Source of the DNA: Candidatus Electrothrix communis | Lineage (GTDB): Bacteria; Desulfobacterota; Desulfobulbia; Desulfobulbales; Desulfobulbaceae | Assembly: GCA_030644725.1 (NCBI GenBank) | Contig: CP130629.1 | Span: forward strand, 310,001-374,000 | Reading direction: 5' to 3' | Length of the DNA: 64,000 nt | In this document: in pieces, positions 16,812 to 25,971 of the stretch | Position numbering within the stretch: position 1 is the stretch's first letter | Layout: the number at the start of each line of letters is the position of its first letter | Position numbers and translations under genes: made by a program | The notes under the pieces: generated by a model | What the model saw: the letters and a program-made list of their open reading frames with translations, nothing else | Told to the model about the DNA's origin: nothing | The model's database searches: none

Positions 16812-17570
16812 TCATCCTTTGGACAGCAGGCTATCCACAAGTTGTCCCGGTGCATCGTTTAAACCCTCACTGATCGTTATTATGGCCTGTTCAGCCCGTT
16901 CAGCTCGGCGCACTGCGTTGGAGACCGGGAAGAAAACAATAGGCCGTTCTCCGAGCTCTCGTTCTAGAAAATTTTCATCGTCCTGATCCTGAACCAGATT
17001 GCCGACAAAATAGACCCGAGGTATACCCACATCATCAGCCATTTTTTTGATTTTCAGGGCCGTGCGGATGCCGGATCTGGAGGGAATGGTCACGATCAGG
17101 AGGCAATCTGCCCCTGCCACTGTGCCTCGGCCCAGATGTTCCACCCCGGCTTCCATGTCCAACAGAACAGTTTCCTCAGCGGTGAGGAGCATTTTTTTGA
17201 GCATCTTGCGGAGCACATGGTTTTCCGGGCAGGCACATCCGCCTTCTGCTGTCTGGACCGCACCAAGAATCATCAGGCGAATTCCGTCTTGTTCTAGCAT
17301 GAAATCCCGGAGCAGGTCATTGACCTCTGGATTGAGGTTGTAGAAAGGGGAACCTTGGCTTTTACCGGCACGTTCTGCCAGCAAGGCACCCATCTCGGCA
17401 ATGGGCTTGACCTTCTTTGCATCTCTGATTCCTAAGGTTTCAGCCATATGCGGACTGGGATCGGCATCAATTACCAAGACCTTTTGCCCCTGTTTTTTCA
17501 GTTCTCCGGCCAACAGGGCCATGATGGTTGTCTTGCCGACCCCGCCTTTACCGCTGATTGCTATTTTCAT
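16812..17570 (-). CDS. cooC: CooC-type nickel-insertion ATPase
   Basis: CooC is a dimeric ParA/MinD-like ATPase that helps put nickel into CO dehydrogenase. The 252-residue protein has the deviant Walker A GKGGVGKTT (residues 7-15), IDADPSPH, and the metal-binding CxC in GGCACPENH, followed by LLDMEAGVEHLGRG. The CxC motif separates CooC from plain MinD proteins. No CO dehydrogenase gene lies in the window. The gene diverges from the Bax-inhibitor family gene. Confidence 0.87.
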   Translation of the reverse strand: MKIAISGKGGVGKTTIMALLAGELKKQGQKVLVIDADPSPHMAETLGIRDAKKVKPIAEMGALLAERAGKSQGSPFYNLNPEVNDLLRDFMLEQDGIRLMILGAVQTAEGGCACPENHVLRKMLKKMLLTAEETVLLDMEAGVEHLGRGTVAGADCLLIVTIPSRSGIRTALKIKKMADDVGIPRVYFVGNLVQDQDDENFLERELGERPIVFFPVSNAVRRAERAEQAIITISEGLNDAPGQLVDSLLSKG

Positions 17571-17704
17571 AGTATTTTCTCCTGAATTTCTTGCCTTGTT
17601 TCAGCAGAGTGGTTATATTAATAAGATAATTGAAGTATTGCCGACTGATGATAAATCGGTACAACGTTGCAAATCCTATAAAATTTATCAGGAGACTATA
17701 CAAT

Positions 17705-18418
17705 ATGGAAACAAAGTATGCGAGCACTACCGCAGTGAGTGCCAAGGCCCGGCAGGAGGCTTCAACAATTTTCCTGGCCAAGGTTTTTAACTGGATGGCG
17801 GTTGGACTGGCACTGACCGGTATTATTGCCTGGTTTTCCGCCACCAGCGGCTTGACGCTTTCTATTGCCAGGTCACCGCTGTACCTTTTTTTGATATTTG
17901 CTGAACTCGGCCTGGTTATTTATCTTTCCGCCCGGATTGAGAAGATACAGGCCGCCACTGCAACAGCCTTGTTTATAGGATATGCGGCCTTGAACGGATT
18001 AACCATGTCCGTTATCTTTCTCAGATACACTGGCTCGTCTATTGCAAGTACCTTTATGATTACAGCGGGGATGTTCGGCGCTATGGCGGTCTACGGCATG
18101 GTCACCAAGAGAGATCTTTCCGGCATGGGATCTTTTATGTTCATGGGGCTGATCGGCATTATTATCGCCTCGGTGGTTAACATGTTTTTAGGGAGCTCAA
18201 CCCTGCATCTGGCAATATCCGGCATCGGTGTGCTGGTTTTTGTTGGCCTGACAGCCTATGATGTCCAGAGGATTAAGGCAATGGGTGAGCAGGGAATCAT
18301 GACCCAGGGAGAGGGGACGGTTCGAAAGGGAGCAATTCTTGGTGCCTTAGCCCTGTACCTTGATTTCATCAATCTCTTCTGGATGCTGCTTACCTTTTTC
18401 GGGGGCGCACGCGACTAA
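17705..18418 (+). CDS. Bax inhibitor-1 / YccA family membrane protein
   Basis: A 237-residue protein with seven hydrophobic segments (such as WMAVGLALTGIIAWF, LYLFLIFAELGLVIYL and the final LALYLDFINLFWMLL), which is the BI-1/TMBIM layout. The conserved FVGLTAYDVQRIK and LYLDFINLF near the end are family hallmarks; homologues act as pH-gated calcium leaks or FtsH regulators (YccA). The start at 17705 is chosen because an AGGAG site lies 10 bases upstream; the frame is also open for 25 codons before it. A strong terminator follows at 18449. Confidence 0.92.
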   Translation: METKYASTTAVSAKARQEASTIFLAKVFNWMAVGLALTGIIAWFSATSGLTLSIARSPLYLFLIFAELGLVIYLSARIEKIQAATATALFIGYAALNGLTMSVIFLRYTGSSIASTFMITAGMFGAMAVYGMVTKRDLSGMGSFMFMGLIGIIIASVVNMFLGSSTLHLAISGIGVLVFVGLTAYDVQRIKAMGEQGIMTQGEGTVRKGAILGALALYLDFINLFWMLLTFFGGARD

Positions 18419-18448
18419 CCCTTTCTTTTGCAAGCGGGCTAAACAAGG

Positions 18449-18484
18449 AAGGCCGGGGCAGTTATCTGCTCCGGCCTTTTTTTA
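18449..18484 (+). terminator. Rho-independent terminator after the BI-1 family gene
   Basis: Arms AAGGCCGGGGCA and TGCTCCGGCCTT pair over 12 bases with a single G-U, close a GTTATC loop, and run into a T tract. Confidence 0.92.
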
Positions 18485-18561
18485 TGCGATTTGCTCGGCG
18501 GGGATGAAACAGGAAAGACCTTAGGGGTTTTCCAAAAAATAAGTTCCTCGTTTTACATGTT

Positions 18562-18637
18562 TGTAGGGGCAGGTCCCTGTGCCTGCCCGGTATGCAAGGG
18601 CGAACACAGGGATTCGCCCCTATACGGTGCCCCTACA
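18562..18637. repeat. GTAGGGGCAGG-type palindromic repeat
   Basis: Starts TGTAGGGGCAGGTCCCTG and ends with GTGCCCCTACA; the inner AACACAGGGATTCGCCCC is shared with the copy at 1846-1922. It lies just past the 3' end of the zinc peptidase gene, between two convergent genes. Confidence 0.85.
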
Positions 18638-18639
18638 AT

Positions 18640-19551
18640 TTATTTACCGCTAAAGGTGTTGCAACTCTCCATCCTGCCGCTGGCCAAACCGATTTTAAAC
18701 CATTGCACCCTTTGCGCTGAACTGCCGTGGGTAAAGGAATCCGGGCTGACATATCCTTTGCTTTGCTTCTGCAAGGTATCGTCACCAATGGCACTGGCCG
18801 CAGCAAGACCTTCTTCTAGATCACCCTCTTCGAGCAGATCCTGGTTTCCGGCATGATAGGCCCAGACACCTGCAAAGCAATCAGCCTGTAATTCCTGCAA
18901 AACCGAAAGCTTGTTTCCTTCCACCTCGCTGCGTTTTCTCCGGGCCGAGTGTACTTTATCGGAAATGCCCAAGAGTTTCTGCACATGATGGCCGATTTCA
19001 TGGGCCACAACATAGGCCTGAGCAAAATCCCCCGGTGCTTTGAAACGATTTTTCAGTTGGTCGAAAAAGCCCAGATCGATATAGACCTGTTGGTCACCGG
19101 GACAGTAGAAGGGCCCGGTGGCGGATTCAGCCATGCCGCAGGCGGATTTCACCGCATCGCGAAATAAGACAAGGCGAGGTTCCTGATAGGTTTTTCCTTG
19201 CTGCTGAAATAAGGTGCTCCAGGTTGCTTCGGTATCAGCCAGAACCACTGAAACAAAATCAACCAGTTCTTTTTCTGCCGCAGTTTCTCGAATCGGTTCC
19301 TTGGACGTGCTGATGGAAGTTCCTTGCTGGAGACCAAGGACGGCCAGCATATTACCGAGGTTTCCTGAAAAGAAACCGTAAGCACCCAAACAGGCAACCA
19401 CGACAACGGTCCCCTTGAAGCCGAGAAACTTCACCGCCACCGGCAACAGGCGCAATATCCCGTTGCTGTTACCGAAACCTCCGGCCCCGGAAATACGCTG
19501 ATTGCGTCGGTCTTCGATATTGTCACTTTTTCGTTTTCCCTGCCAACGCAT
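18640..19551 (-). CDS. Neutral zinc metallopeptidase (YpfJ-like)
   Basis: A 303-residue membrane-anchored protein of the putative neutral zinc metallopeptidase family. The N-terminus (MRWQGKRKSDNIEDRR, then a Gly-rich stretch) is typical, followed by one membrane helix (FLGFKGTVVVVACLGAYGFF) and the zinc site HEIGHHVQ (about residues 183-190), with the third ligand region LQADCFAGVWAYHA downstream. Cys residues flank FYCPGDQQVY. The active site probably faces the periplasm. A clear AGGAG site precedes the ATG. Substrate unknown. Confidence 0.9.
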   Translation of the reverse strand: MRWQGKRKSDNIEDRRNQRISGAGGFGNSNGILRLLPVAVKFLGFKGTVVVVACLGAYGFFSGNLGNMLAVLGLQQGTSISTSKEPIRETAAEKELVDFVSVVLADTEATWSTLFQQQGKTYQEPRLVLFRDAVKSACGMAESATGPFYCPGDQQVYIDLGFFDQLKNRFKAPGDFAQAYVVAHEIGHHVQKLLGISDKVHSARRKRSEVEGNKLSVLQELQADCFAGVWAYHAGNQDLLEEGDLEEGLAAASAIGDDTLQKQSKGYVSPDSFTHGSSAQRVQWFKIGLASGRMESCNTFSGK

Positions 19552-19689
19552 AGCGTTCTCCTGTGTTGTGAGTTTTTCTAACCTGCATGGATCCGGCAGG
19601 TAGCTGTAACGTGGTAACTTCAGTTTTCAGCAAGAGGTAATATTGCTCTGTTCCGCGACTTTAACAGGCTTCACCCTATGGCGGCAAGC

Positions 19690-20319
19690 TTAAATACCCT
19701 GCCAGCGGGGCAGGTCTTTCAGGTGGAGGCCGATTTGGTCACAGATCCGCCCGGCAAATTGGCGGGCCATTGCCTGGAGATCAGGAGGGTGAAGATAAAA
19801 CGAGGGCATGGGCGGGCAGATGGTTGCCCCGGCATCATGCAGGGTCAGCATATTTGTAAGGTGGGTGCGGTTGAGCGGGGTCTCCCGGACCGCGAGGATT
19901 AAGGGTCGCCGTTCTTTGAGGGTAACGTCCGCAGCCCGGTGGATCAGGTTGCCGGAAAAGCCGCTGGCAATGGCTCCGAGGGTGCCGACTGTGCAGGGCA
20001 GGATGATCATGGCATCATAACGGGCTGAGCCCGAGGCTGGCGGGGCTGTGAAGTCGCTTGCGGCGAACCAGCGGCTGACAGCGGGCAGGTCTTCCGGGGC
20101 CATGTCCTGTTCCAGCCGGAGTACCTTTCTGCCGGAATCGGAGATGATTGCGTCCACCTCCACCTCCTGGTCGGCCAGCAGGTCAAGCAGGGCCGTAACA
20201 TAGAGCATGCCGGTGGCTCCGGTTATGGCGAGGATGATGCGGCGTGGGCGGGGCCTTTCGTTGGTTGTAGCAGTCATTTTTTTTCTGTTCAGCGTAAAGT
20301 TTCGTGTTTTACCCGCCAT
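19690..20319 (-). CDS. ubiX: Flavin prenyltransferase UbiX
   Basis: UbiX makes prenylated FMN for UbiD-type decarboxylases. The 209-residue protein has ITGATGMLYVTALLDLL near its start, the GTLGAIASGFSGNLIHRAADVTLKE region and LVLAVRETPLN-like LILAVRETPLNRTHL, all diagnostic. The given start overlaps the end of ackA by 11 bases; ATG at 20277 (MTATTNERP) may be the real start and would remove the overlap. No ubiD lies in the window, but the enzyme fits the futalosine menaquinone genes elsewhere here. A decayed copy of its 5' end lies at 25915-25971. Confidence 0.93.
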   Translation of the reverse strand: MAGKTRNFTLNRKKMTATTNERPRPRRIILAITGATGMLYVTALLDLLADQEVEVDAIISDSGRKVLRLEQDMAPEDLPAVSRWFAASDFTAPPASGSARYDAMIILPCTVGTLGAIASGFSGNLIHRAADVTLKERRPLILAVRETPLNRTHLTNMLTLHDAGATICPPMPSFYLHPPDLQAMARQFAGRICDQIGLHLKDLPRWQGI

Positions 20320-21544
20320 TGATGACTCTGCTGATCACCCGCAGGGTCTGACTGGCAATTTCCCGCTCTTCATCGGTGGCGACAACTAGGAGGGCGACCC
20401 GGCTCTCCGGGCTGTGGACAGGATTAATTCCGTCCAGTTTCTCCAGATTGCCCTGTTCATCCAGAACAATACCCGCCGCCTCAAGGCCCTCGCAGCACAG
20501 CCTGCGGACAACGGGACTGTTTTCACCGATACCGCCGGTAAAGACAATACAGTCCACCCGGCCCAGCACCGCCAAGTAGGCGCCGATGTACTTTTTCAGC
20601 CGGTAGCAGAACATGGTCAGGGCGAGCCCGGCCTGTTCATCCCCCTGTTCGGCCATTTCAGTGATAGTTCGCATATCACTCCGGCCGCAGATGCCCTTCA
20701 GTCCGCTCTCTTTGTTGAGCAGGTTATCCAGGTCGGCCATGCTCATGCCGGTTTCCCGGCCCAGGTAAAAGAGAATTGCCGGATCCAGGTCACCGCAACG
20801 GGTTCCCATGATCAGCCCCTCCAGCGGCGTCATACCCATGGAGGTGTCCACGCATCGCCCGCCCTTGATGGCGGCGGCGCTCACTCCGTTGCCGAGATGC
20901 AGGGTGATGATATTGAGTTGCGCAAGCGGTCGGTCTAAGTATTCCGCCGCCCGTCCAGACACATATCCGTGCGAGATGCCGTGGAAGCCGTAACGCCGCA
21001 CCTTTTTCCTTTCATACAACTCATAGGGCAGAGCATACAAATAGGCGTGCGGCGGGATGGTGCGGTGAAAGGCGGTATCAAACACTGCTACCTGGGGAAT
21101 GTCGCCCGCATGTCGCGCAGCCTCCCTGATGCCAATTAGGTTGGCGGGATTGTGGAGCGGTGCCAAGGGAATCAGTTCTTCAATGCCCTGGATCACCTTG
21201 CCGGTGATCAGGGTGGGATCGTGAAACAGCTCTCCACCATGCACCACCCGGTGGCCAATAGCAGCAAGCTCGTCGAAATCACACATCATGCCGCTTTCAC
21301 ACAGCATTTCCTGCATCATCCTGACGGCCTCGCTATGGTCACCAACTGCTTCCCCGCGCTCAATTTCTTCCTTCCGGTCGCCGTCGCCGTCAAAACACTG
21401 GAGATGGGCGGAACTGTTCTTCTCGTTGATCTGTTCAATCAGGCCGACGGCAAGAACCCGTAGATCCAGAACCCGCAGGTTCGGCACCTTGAAGAGCTGG
21501 AACTTGAGGGAGGAGGAACCGGAATTTACAACCAAAATTTTCAT
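20309..21544 (-). CDS. ackA: Acetate kinase
   Basis: Interconverts acetyl-phosphate + ADP and acetate + ATP. The 411 residues include the phosphate-binding VNSGSSSLKFQLF at the start, GHRVVHGGELF, AVFDTAFH, GFHGISHGYV, HLGNGVSAAAIKGGRCVDTSMG and FTGGIGENSPVVR, all intact. The start overlaps the pta stop by ATGA (21541-21544), so the pair is translationally coupled and forms the Pta-AckA pathway for substrate-level ATP or acetate activation. Confidence 0.97.
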   Translation of the reverse strand: MKILVVNSGSSSLKFQLFKVPNLRVLDLRVLAVGLIEQINEKNSSAHLQCFDGDGDRKEEIERGEAVGDHSEAVRMMQEMLCESGMMCDFDELAAIGHRVVHGGELFHDPTLITGKVIQGIEELIPLAPLHNPANLIGIREAARHAGDIPQVAVFDTAFHRTIPPHAYLYALPYELYERKKVRRYGFHGISHGYVSGRAAEYLDRPLAQLNIITLHLGNGVSAAAIKGGRCVDTSMGMTPLEGLIMGTRCGDLDPAILFYLGRETGMSMADLDNLLNKESGLKGICGRSDMRTITEMAEQGDEQAGLALTMFCYRLKKYIGAYLAVLGRVDCIVFTGGIGENSPVVRRLCCEGLEAAGIVLDEQGNLEKLDGINPVHSPESRVALLVVATDEEREIASQTLRVISRVINGG

Positions 21545-23634
21545 TCTTCATTCTCTTGAGCCTGGATGGCGGTAATGGCCACGGTGTTGATGATGTCCGG
21601 AACGAGGCAGCCCCGACTGAGGTCGTTCACCGGTTTACGCAGTCCCTGCAGAACCGGGCCGATGGCGACGGCGCCGGATGACCGTTGCACGGCCTTGTAG
21701 GTGTTGTTGCCGGTGTTGAGATCCGGAAAAATAAGAACAGTGGCCCGGCCCGCCACTGCGCTGTCAGGCATTTTTTTGCTCGCCGTCAACGGATCAACAG
21801 CTGCGTCATATTGGATCGGCCCGTCCACCAAGAGATCGGGTCTGCGTTTTCTGACAATCGCTGTTGCCTCCCTGACCTTGTCCACATCGGCTCCGGCCCC
21901 GGATTCGCCGCTGGAATAGGAGAGCATGGCGATAATCGGTTCAATCCCGAACTGGACAGCGGTTTTCGCTGAACTGACGGCGATCTCGGCAAGTTCATCA
22001 GGGCCGGGATTGGGATTGACCGCGCAGTCGCCATAGACCAAGATTCGGGTGTCCATGCACATGAGAAAGACCGAGGAGACGAGCAGGACATCGGGCGGAG
22101 TCCGAATAAACTGGAACGCGGGCCGGATGGTGTGGGCGGTGGTATGCAGCGCCCCGGAGACCATGCCGTCTGCCATGTTGTTGTACACCATCATGGTGCC
22201 GAAATAACTGACATCGGTCATGGTGTCCCGCGCCATTTCACGGGTGATGCCCTTGTGTTTGCGCAACCGGTAAAAGGTTTCGGCGAATTCCAGCCGTTGC
22301 TCCGCAGTATGCGGGTCAATGATCCGCACCCCTTCAAGCCGTAATCCCAAAGTCGCGGCCCGGTCGCGAATCCGCTCCTCCTCCCCCAGGAGAGTCAGTT
22401 CGACCACGTCCCGCAGGCGCAGAATTTCCGCAGCCCGCAGAATTCGGTCATCATCCCCTTCCGGCAGGACGATATGTTTGCCAGCCGCCCTTGCCCGCTT
22501 AAAAAGCGAGTACTCAAACATAAGCGGCGACATGGTGCTGGATGGGCTGAGACGAATTTTTTCCTCCAGAGCCGAGGTGTCCACATGGCTCTCGAACATG
22601 CCCACGGCCCGCGCGATTTTCCGCTCGTTCTCTGGTCGGAGGCGACCCTTGATCACGCTCACGTCCATGGCCGTTTGATAGGTATCAGTGGCTACCCGGT
22701 AGATGGGAATGGAGAGGTCAGCAAGCCCTTCCAGCAGTTTGACAACCGAGGGGGGAGGAACCAGATCGCCGCTGAGCAACACGCCGACCGGTGAGGGATA
22801 GGCACTGGAGGCGATAGCCCCTAAAGTGGTCAGGATGATGTCCGAACGGTCGCCGGGGGTGATGATCAGATCGTCCTTTTCAAGGTATTTAAGAAAATTG
22901 GACGGTCCCATGGCGGCGACCTTGAAGCCGCGCACGTCACGCTGCAACCCGGCTTTCGGGCCGCTGAACCACTCTGCGGCCAAGACGTTGACAATTTCGG
23001 CCATGGTCGGTCTGGCTAGGCTTTCCACTTCAGGCAACAGTTCGATGCTGATCCCGGAAACACTGCGATCGCGCAGTAACTGCTCGCTCTCCTCCAGGAT
23101 CTCTGGATTGACCCCGTTGACCATCACGCCGATCAGGGGACACTGGAGGCGATGGAAGGTCTTTTCCGCGACCTGGATATTCTCCAGCAGCTCTTCCTGG
23201 GAGGCCCGATAGCCTGACGACACGTACAAGGCCGGAGTTCCCAGTTCACGGGCGATGCGCACAGAAAGATCGTAATCAAAGGCATCGGAGAGATAGGTGA
23301 TATCCGGTCCCTCGCAGAGAAGAAAATCACAACGTTCCTCGGCTTCCTTGAAGCGGGTCACGATCTCCCGCAAGAGGCGGCGCTCTTCACCTGCCGCGAT
23401 CCACGTCCGCGCCTGATCATGGGTCACACCCGCCATGTTGTCCAAGGGAAGGCTGAGCTGAAACTTGCCGGACAGCAACCCTATATGACGATCCCGTTCC
23501 GCACTTTCCGCGACAACGGGTCGAAAAAACCCAAGGCGGTTCACCCGGCTCGACAGCATCTCCATAATGCCGAGTGACACGATCACCTTATTACTGTTGG
23601 CCTCCAAGCTTGCGATATAGAGACTTTCCGCCAT
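21541..23634 (-). CDS. pta: Phosphate acetyltransferase, long (Pta) form
   Basis: Interconverts acetyl-CoA and acetyl-phosphate. At 697 residues it is the long form: an N-terminal BioD-like P-loop-fold domain (about 1-210), a DRTGG domain (about 215-330), and the C-terminal catalytic PTA_PTB domain (about 365-690) with VLPEGDDDRILRAAE, SYSSGESG and FPDLNTGNNTYKAVQR. Regulatory N-terminal domains are known to tune activity in long Pta enzymes. It heads the pta-ackA-ubiX run. Confidence 0.96.
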   Translation of the reverse strand: MAESLYIASLEANSNKVIVSLGIMEMLSSRVNRLGFFRPVVAESAERDRHIGLLSGKFQLSLPLDNMAGVTHDQARTWIAAGEERRLLREIVTRFKEAEERCDFLLCEGPDITYLSDAFDYDLSVRIARELGTPALYVSSGYRASQEELLENIQVAEKTFHRLQCPLIGVMVNGVNPEILEESEQLLRDRSVSGISIELLPEVESLARPTMAEIVNVLAAEWFSGPKAGLQRDVRGFKVAAMGPSNFLKYLEKDDLIITPGDRSDIILTTLGAIASSAYPSPVGVLLSGDLVPPPSVVKLLEGLADLSIPIYRVATDTYQTAMDVSVIKGRLRPENERKIARAVGMFESHVDTSALEEKIRLSPSSTMSPLMFEYSLFKRARAAGKHIVLPEGDDDRILRAAEILRLRDVVELTLLGEEERIRDRAATLGLRLEGVRIIDPHTAEQRLEFAETFYRLRKHKGITREMARDTMTDVSYFGTMMVYNNMADGMVSGALHTTAHTIRPAFQFIRTPPDVLLVSSVFLMCMDTRILVYGDCAVNPNPGPDELAEIAVSSAKTAVQFGIEPIIAMLSYSSGESGAGADVDKVREATAIVRKRRPDLLVDGPIQYDAAVDPLTASKKMPDSAVAGRATVLIFPDLNTGNNTYKAVQRSSGAVAIGPVLQGLRKPVNDLSRGCLVPDIINTVAITAIQAQENEE

Positions 23635-23707
23635 GATACAGTTCCTCCCCCCGTGCTATTGTAACGTTAGGATGATCTTTTCCGCTTCGGGAAACATGTT
23701 TTCAACT

Positions 23708-24502
23708 TCAGCTTTTCTCTAACGGTTTTCGATAAACCGTTGCCGTGAAAAGACAGCCCTCATGATCATCCTGAAATGCAATATCCGGCCATGCGGCAAG
23801 GGCACGTTTTATCCCCGATCCTAAGCCGTGATACGGCAGCAGCCCTTTGGCAACGTAAGAAACGAGAATGGGATTGCGGATATTGGCGTTGCCAGCACGG
23901 ATTTTTTCAACGGTCAGATTATTGGGCAGGTGACCTGGGCTGATGATTTCAATGCGGTTGTCATAGATAAACACCCGGATGGCCGCGCTGACTAAATAAT
24001 CTCGATGGACCAGGGCATTGACCAGTAACTCTTCAAAGACTGTTTTCGGCACCTCTGGTATGCCTGGAGAATTCACCCCGCGCCCGGCCTGGACTTTATG
24101 GAGGTTGCGCATGATAAAGGCCAGGACATCGGCAAAAATCTTTGGCAGGGGGCCGACAAAATCCTCGGTGTCCAGATAATCCGAGGCGTGAATCTCATTA
24201 CCGGGATAGCGGATTCCTTTGACGACAAACTGAGGCATGATCAATTCCGGCTGTTCGCCAAACATCAGGAGCCCACCCAGATTGAGGTTCCCGTCATCGG
24301 TGGTTAGGTTCATATTTTGGAGCAGGCGAGTTCGTTCTTCGATGGAATCAGGGTATTCCATTTCGTAGACATCCCAGAGAAAATCTCGGAAACGGAGCTT
24401 GTCCACTTTATTGATGCTGGCTTTGGTGGGCAGTTCTTCGGTATTTTTTATGTCCGCTTTAAACTGGCGGGTGCTGTCTTCGCCGAGGGAGATTTCAAAG
24501 AA
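23708..24502 (-). pseudogene. Internally deleted copy of the AlbA_2/RecG-like gene at 25972
   Basis: The frame from 24406 (GTG) to 23708 is nearly identical to the C-terminal two thirds of the gene at 25972-27180, including FEELLVNALVHRDYLVS and GLGSGIKRAL. Upstream, the frame continues to about 24502 and reads ISLGEDSTRQFKADIKN joined directly to ELPTKASINKVDKLRF. About 115 codons of the N-terminal AlbA_2 domain are thus missing by an in-frame internal deletion, and no ATG precedes the remaining stub. It is probably non-functional, though the C-terminal domain could still be made from the GTG. Confidence 0.8.
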
Positions 24503-24533
24503 CAGCGTTCATTGACCGGTCAAGTAACAACTC

Positions 24534-24848
24534 TTATTTCTTCCCATAAGCCGCATCATGAGGGCCAACAATGATGAATTTGACGGTTTCATCTGTGGTC
24601 TCGGAGCAATCCGCACAGGCAACATATCTGTCATCATCTTTTTTCCTGCAAATACCGCAGTACAGGTAGATGATGATGAAATTTCGTTTTACTGGGCAAG
24701 AATAAAAGCCACGGAAATTGCCCTTTAAAGGCTCACCTAACTCAACAGGGTGTTCAAGTATCTGAAGAACTTTTTGTTCAATCTGTTTTTTGATACCCGA
24801 ATGTTTTTTTACAGCCTTCAGAAAGGCTTTCTCAAAGCGAGCATCCAT
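24534..24848 (-). CDS. RelE/ParE-like toxin with a Cys-rich insertion
   Basis: A 104-residue type II toxin of the RelE/YafQ fold: helical start FEKAFLKAVKKHSGIKKQIE, then LGEPLKGNFRGFYSCPV, the strand NFIIIYLY and the end VKFIIVGPHDAAYGKK, as in YafQ-type mRNA interferases. Between the last two strands is an unusual insertion with CGICRKK...CADC, two CxxC-type pairs that could bind zinc. Its start overlaps the antitoxin stop by one base. Toxin activity is inferred from fold and pairing. Confidence 0.8.
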   Translation of the reverse strand: MDARFEKAFLKAVKKHSGIKKQIEQKVLQILEHPVELGEPLKGNFRGFYSCPVKRNFIIIYLYCGICRKKDDDRYVACADCSETTDETVKFIIVGPHDAAYGKK

Positions 24849-25105
24849 TAGTCACCGAAGACCTCATCAAAGGTGTGCCATTGTGCAGAACCGTCTTTTA
24901 TTCTTGTATGCGCTTCTGTCAACGCTTGAGAAAAATGAGGGTCAGAAAGGATAGTGTCTGTTTGCTGTTGGGATGTTCGACGTTTCAGCCCAAGAATAAA
25001 CTGGGTAACGACCTCTGAAACGGTTGTGCGGTTTTCCTGAGCATAAACTTTTATAAAATCGGCGAGATCATAATCAGTACTTATATTTAGTCGTGTTTTA
25101 GGCAT
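24848..25105 (-). CDS. Antitoxin partner of the RelE-like toxin
   Basis: An 85-residue protein. The first half (KTRLNISTDYDLADFIKVYAQENRTTVSEVVTQFI, taken as two parts) looks like a ribbon-helix-helix DNA-binding domain; the C-terminal half (HFSQALTEAHTRIKDG, WHTFDEVFGD) is an acidic tail suited to wrapping a toxin. It precedes and overlaps the toxin gene by one base, the usual antitoxin-first order, and probably autoregulates the operon. Confidence 0.8.
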   Translation of the reverse strand: MPKTRLNISTDYDLADFIKVYAQENRTTVSEVVTQFILGLKRRTSQQQTDTILSDPHFSQALTEAHTRIKDGSAQWHTFDEVFGD

Positions 25106-25179
25106 GCGTACTCCTTATTTCGTGTTGAAGTTATCTGTGTGTGTATTATGCGCACATCAGGAGCACATGTCAAATAAAA

Positions 25180-25386
25180 TTACATATGGAATATCTCGGT
25201 TTGAACACAAAGGAAAGACTGTTTTACGTAACAGGCCGTTGAACAGACTACAGCATTACCCACGCTATATCCGGGTATCCGACTGAACTCTCTTTCATTC
25301 CGATATCGCTTGAACCTGCTGATGATCGAATGCGGGCGTTTATTGATAAGATAGATGCAGGTATCGGTATCAAGTAAAAAGTTCAT
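25180..25386 (-). pseudogene. Truncated VapC toxin remnant
   Basis: The start [18 protein letters not shown] is the classic PIN-domain VapC N-terminus with its first catalytic Asp. After about residue 30 (SRFKRYRNE) the translation loses all similarity to VapC, and the frame ends at 68 residues, about half the usual 130. The other acidic residues of the PIN site are missing, so the toxin is dead. It overlaps the VapB end by 17 bases. Confidence 0.75.
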
Positions 25387-25618
25387 CCAGTCCTTCCCGC
25401 TGCTGCTGTTCTTTTGCTTGGTTCCGTTCTGGAAGAATGGGTTCCCCGCCCTGAAGCAGGGTCTGTTCCCAAGTGTCCCAGACAGACTCTTCTTTTGGGA
25501 GGAGCAGAATACCAGCACCTGTCTTTTTTATAAAAACTTCCTTGCCTTTGAATCGAAATTCCTTGGGCAGGCGGACAGCCTGACTCCGACCGTTGGTAAA
25601 TAACTTTGCTGTTTCCAT
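25370..25618 (-). CDS. vapB: VapB-type antitoxin
   Basis: An 82-residue antitoxin with an AbrB/SpoVT-like N-terminal domain: [19 protein letters not shown] is diagnostic of VapB, followed by [17 protein letters not shown]. The acidic C-terminal tail that would bind VapC is present. Its toxin partner is truncated, leaving an orphan antitoxin that may still bind DNA or neutralise related toxins. Confidence 0.85.
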   Translation of the reverse strand: METAKLFTNGRSQAVRLPKEFRFKGKEVFIKKTGAGILLLPKEESVWDTWEQTLLQGGEPILPERNQAKEQQQREGLDELFT

Positions 25619-25914
25619 GCGTATTTCTTTTTTGAAGTGTGATATATATTAATATCGTGTTTCGGTAAAGGTCAACGAGCTGATGGGTTATGGTAACGGA
25701 GCGAGTTCGACAGGCATGATCAATTCCGGCTGTTAGGCAAATATTAGCATCCCTGTGACAGGATTATCATTGCTACTGCATTAGAACACAGGATGCCGAT
25801 CATTACCGCAGATCAGATCATTCCTCAATATACCGGCATCAAAGTGATTTGGTAAGATCAGCAGAATTATCCTCCGGTGCGTTTTTTCCTCCCACCGCAC
25901 CTGGAGGAGCGGAC
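25619..25914. other. Mosaic intergenic DNA with an AlbA_2-gene fragment
   Basis: No gene is seen. Positions 25712-25734 (AGGCATGATCAATTCCGG then CTGTT) match 24233-24255 inside the AlbA_2 pseudogene over 23 bases, so this is a third fragment of that gene. Confidence 0.6.
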
Positions 25915-25971
25915 GGCGAGGATGATGCGTTGTGGTTGAGGCTTTCCGTTGGTTGTAGCAGTTATTTTTTG
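25915..25971 (-). pseudogene. Decayed copy of the ubiX 5' end
   Basis: This stretch aligns without gaps to 20227-20283. Read on the minus strand it gives ITATTNGKPQPQRIILAV against MTATTNERPRPRRIILAI of UbiX, with the start ATG changed to ATA. It is about 85% identical and ends directly at the stop codon of the AlbA_2 gene. Confidence 0.75.

Noticed and set aside
21701-22344. Several plus-strand frames opposite pta
   Set aside because: Antisense shadows of an intact, well-recognised gene.
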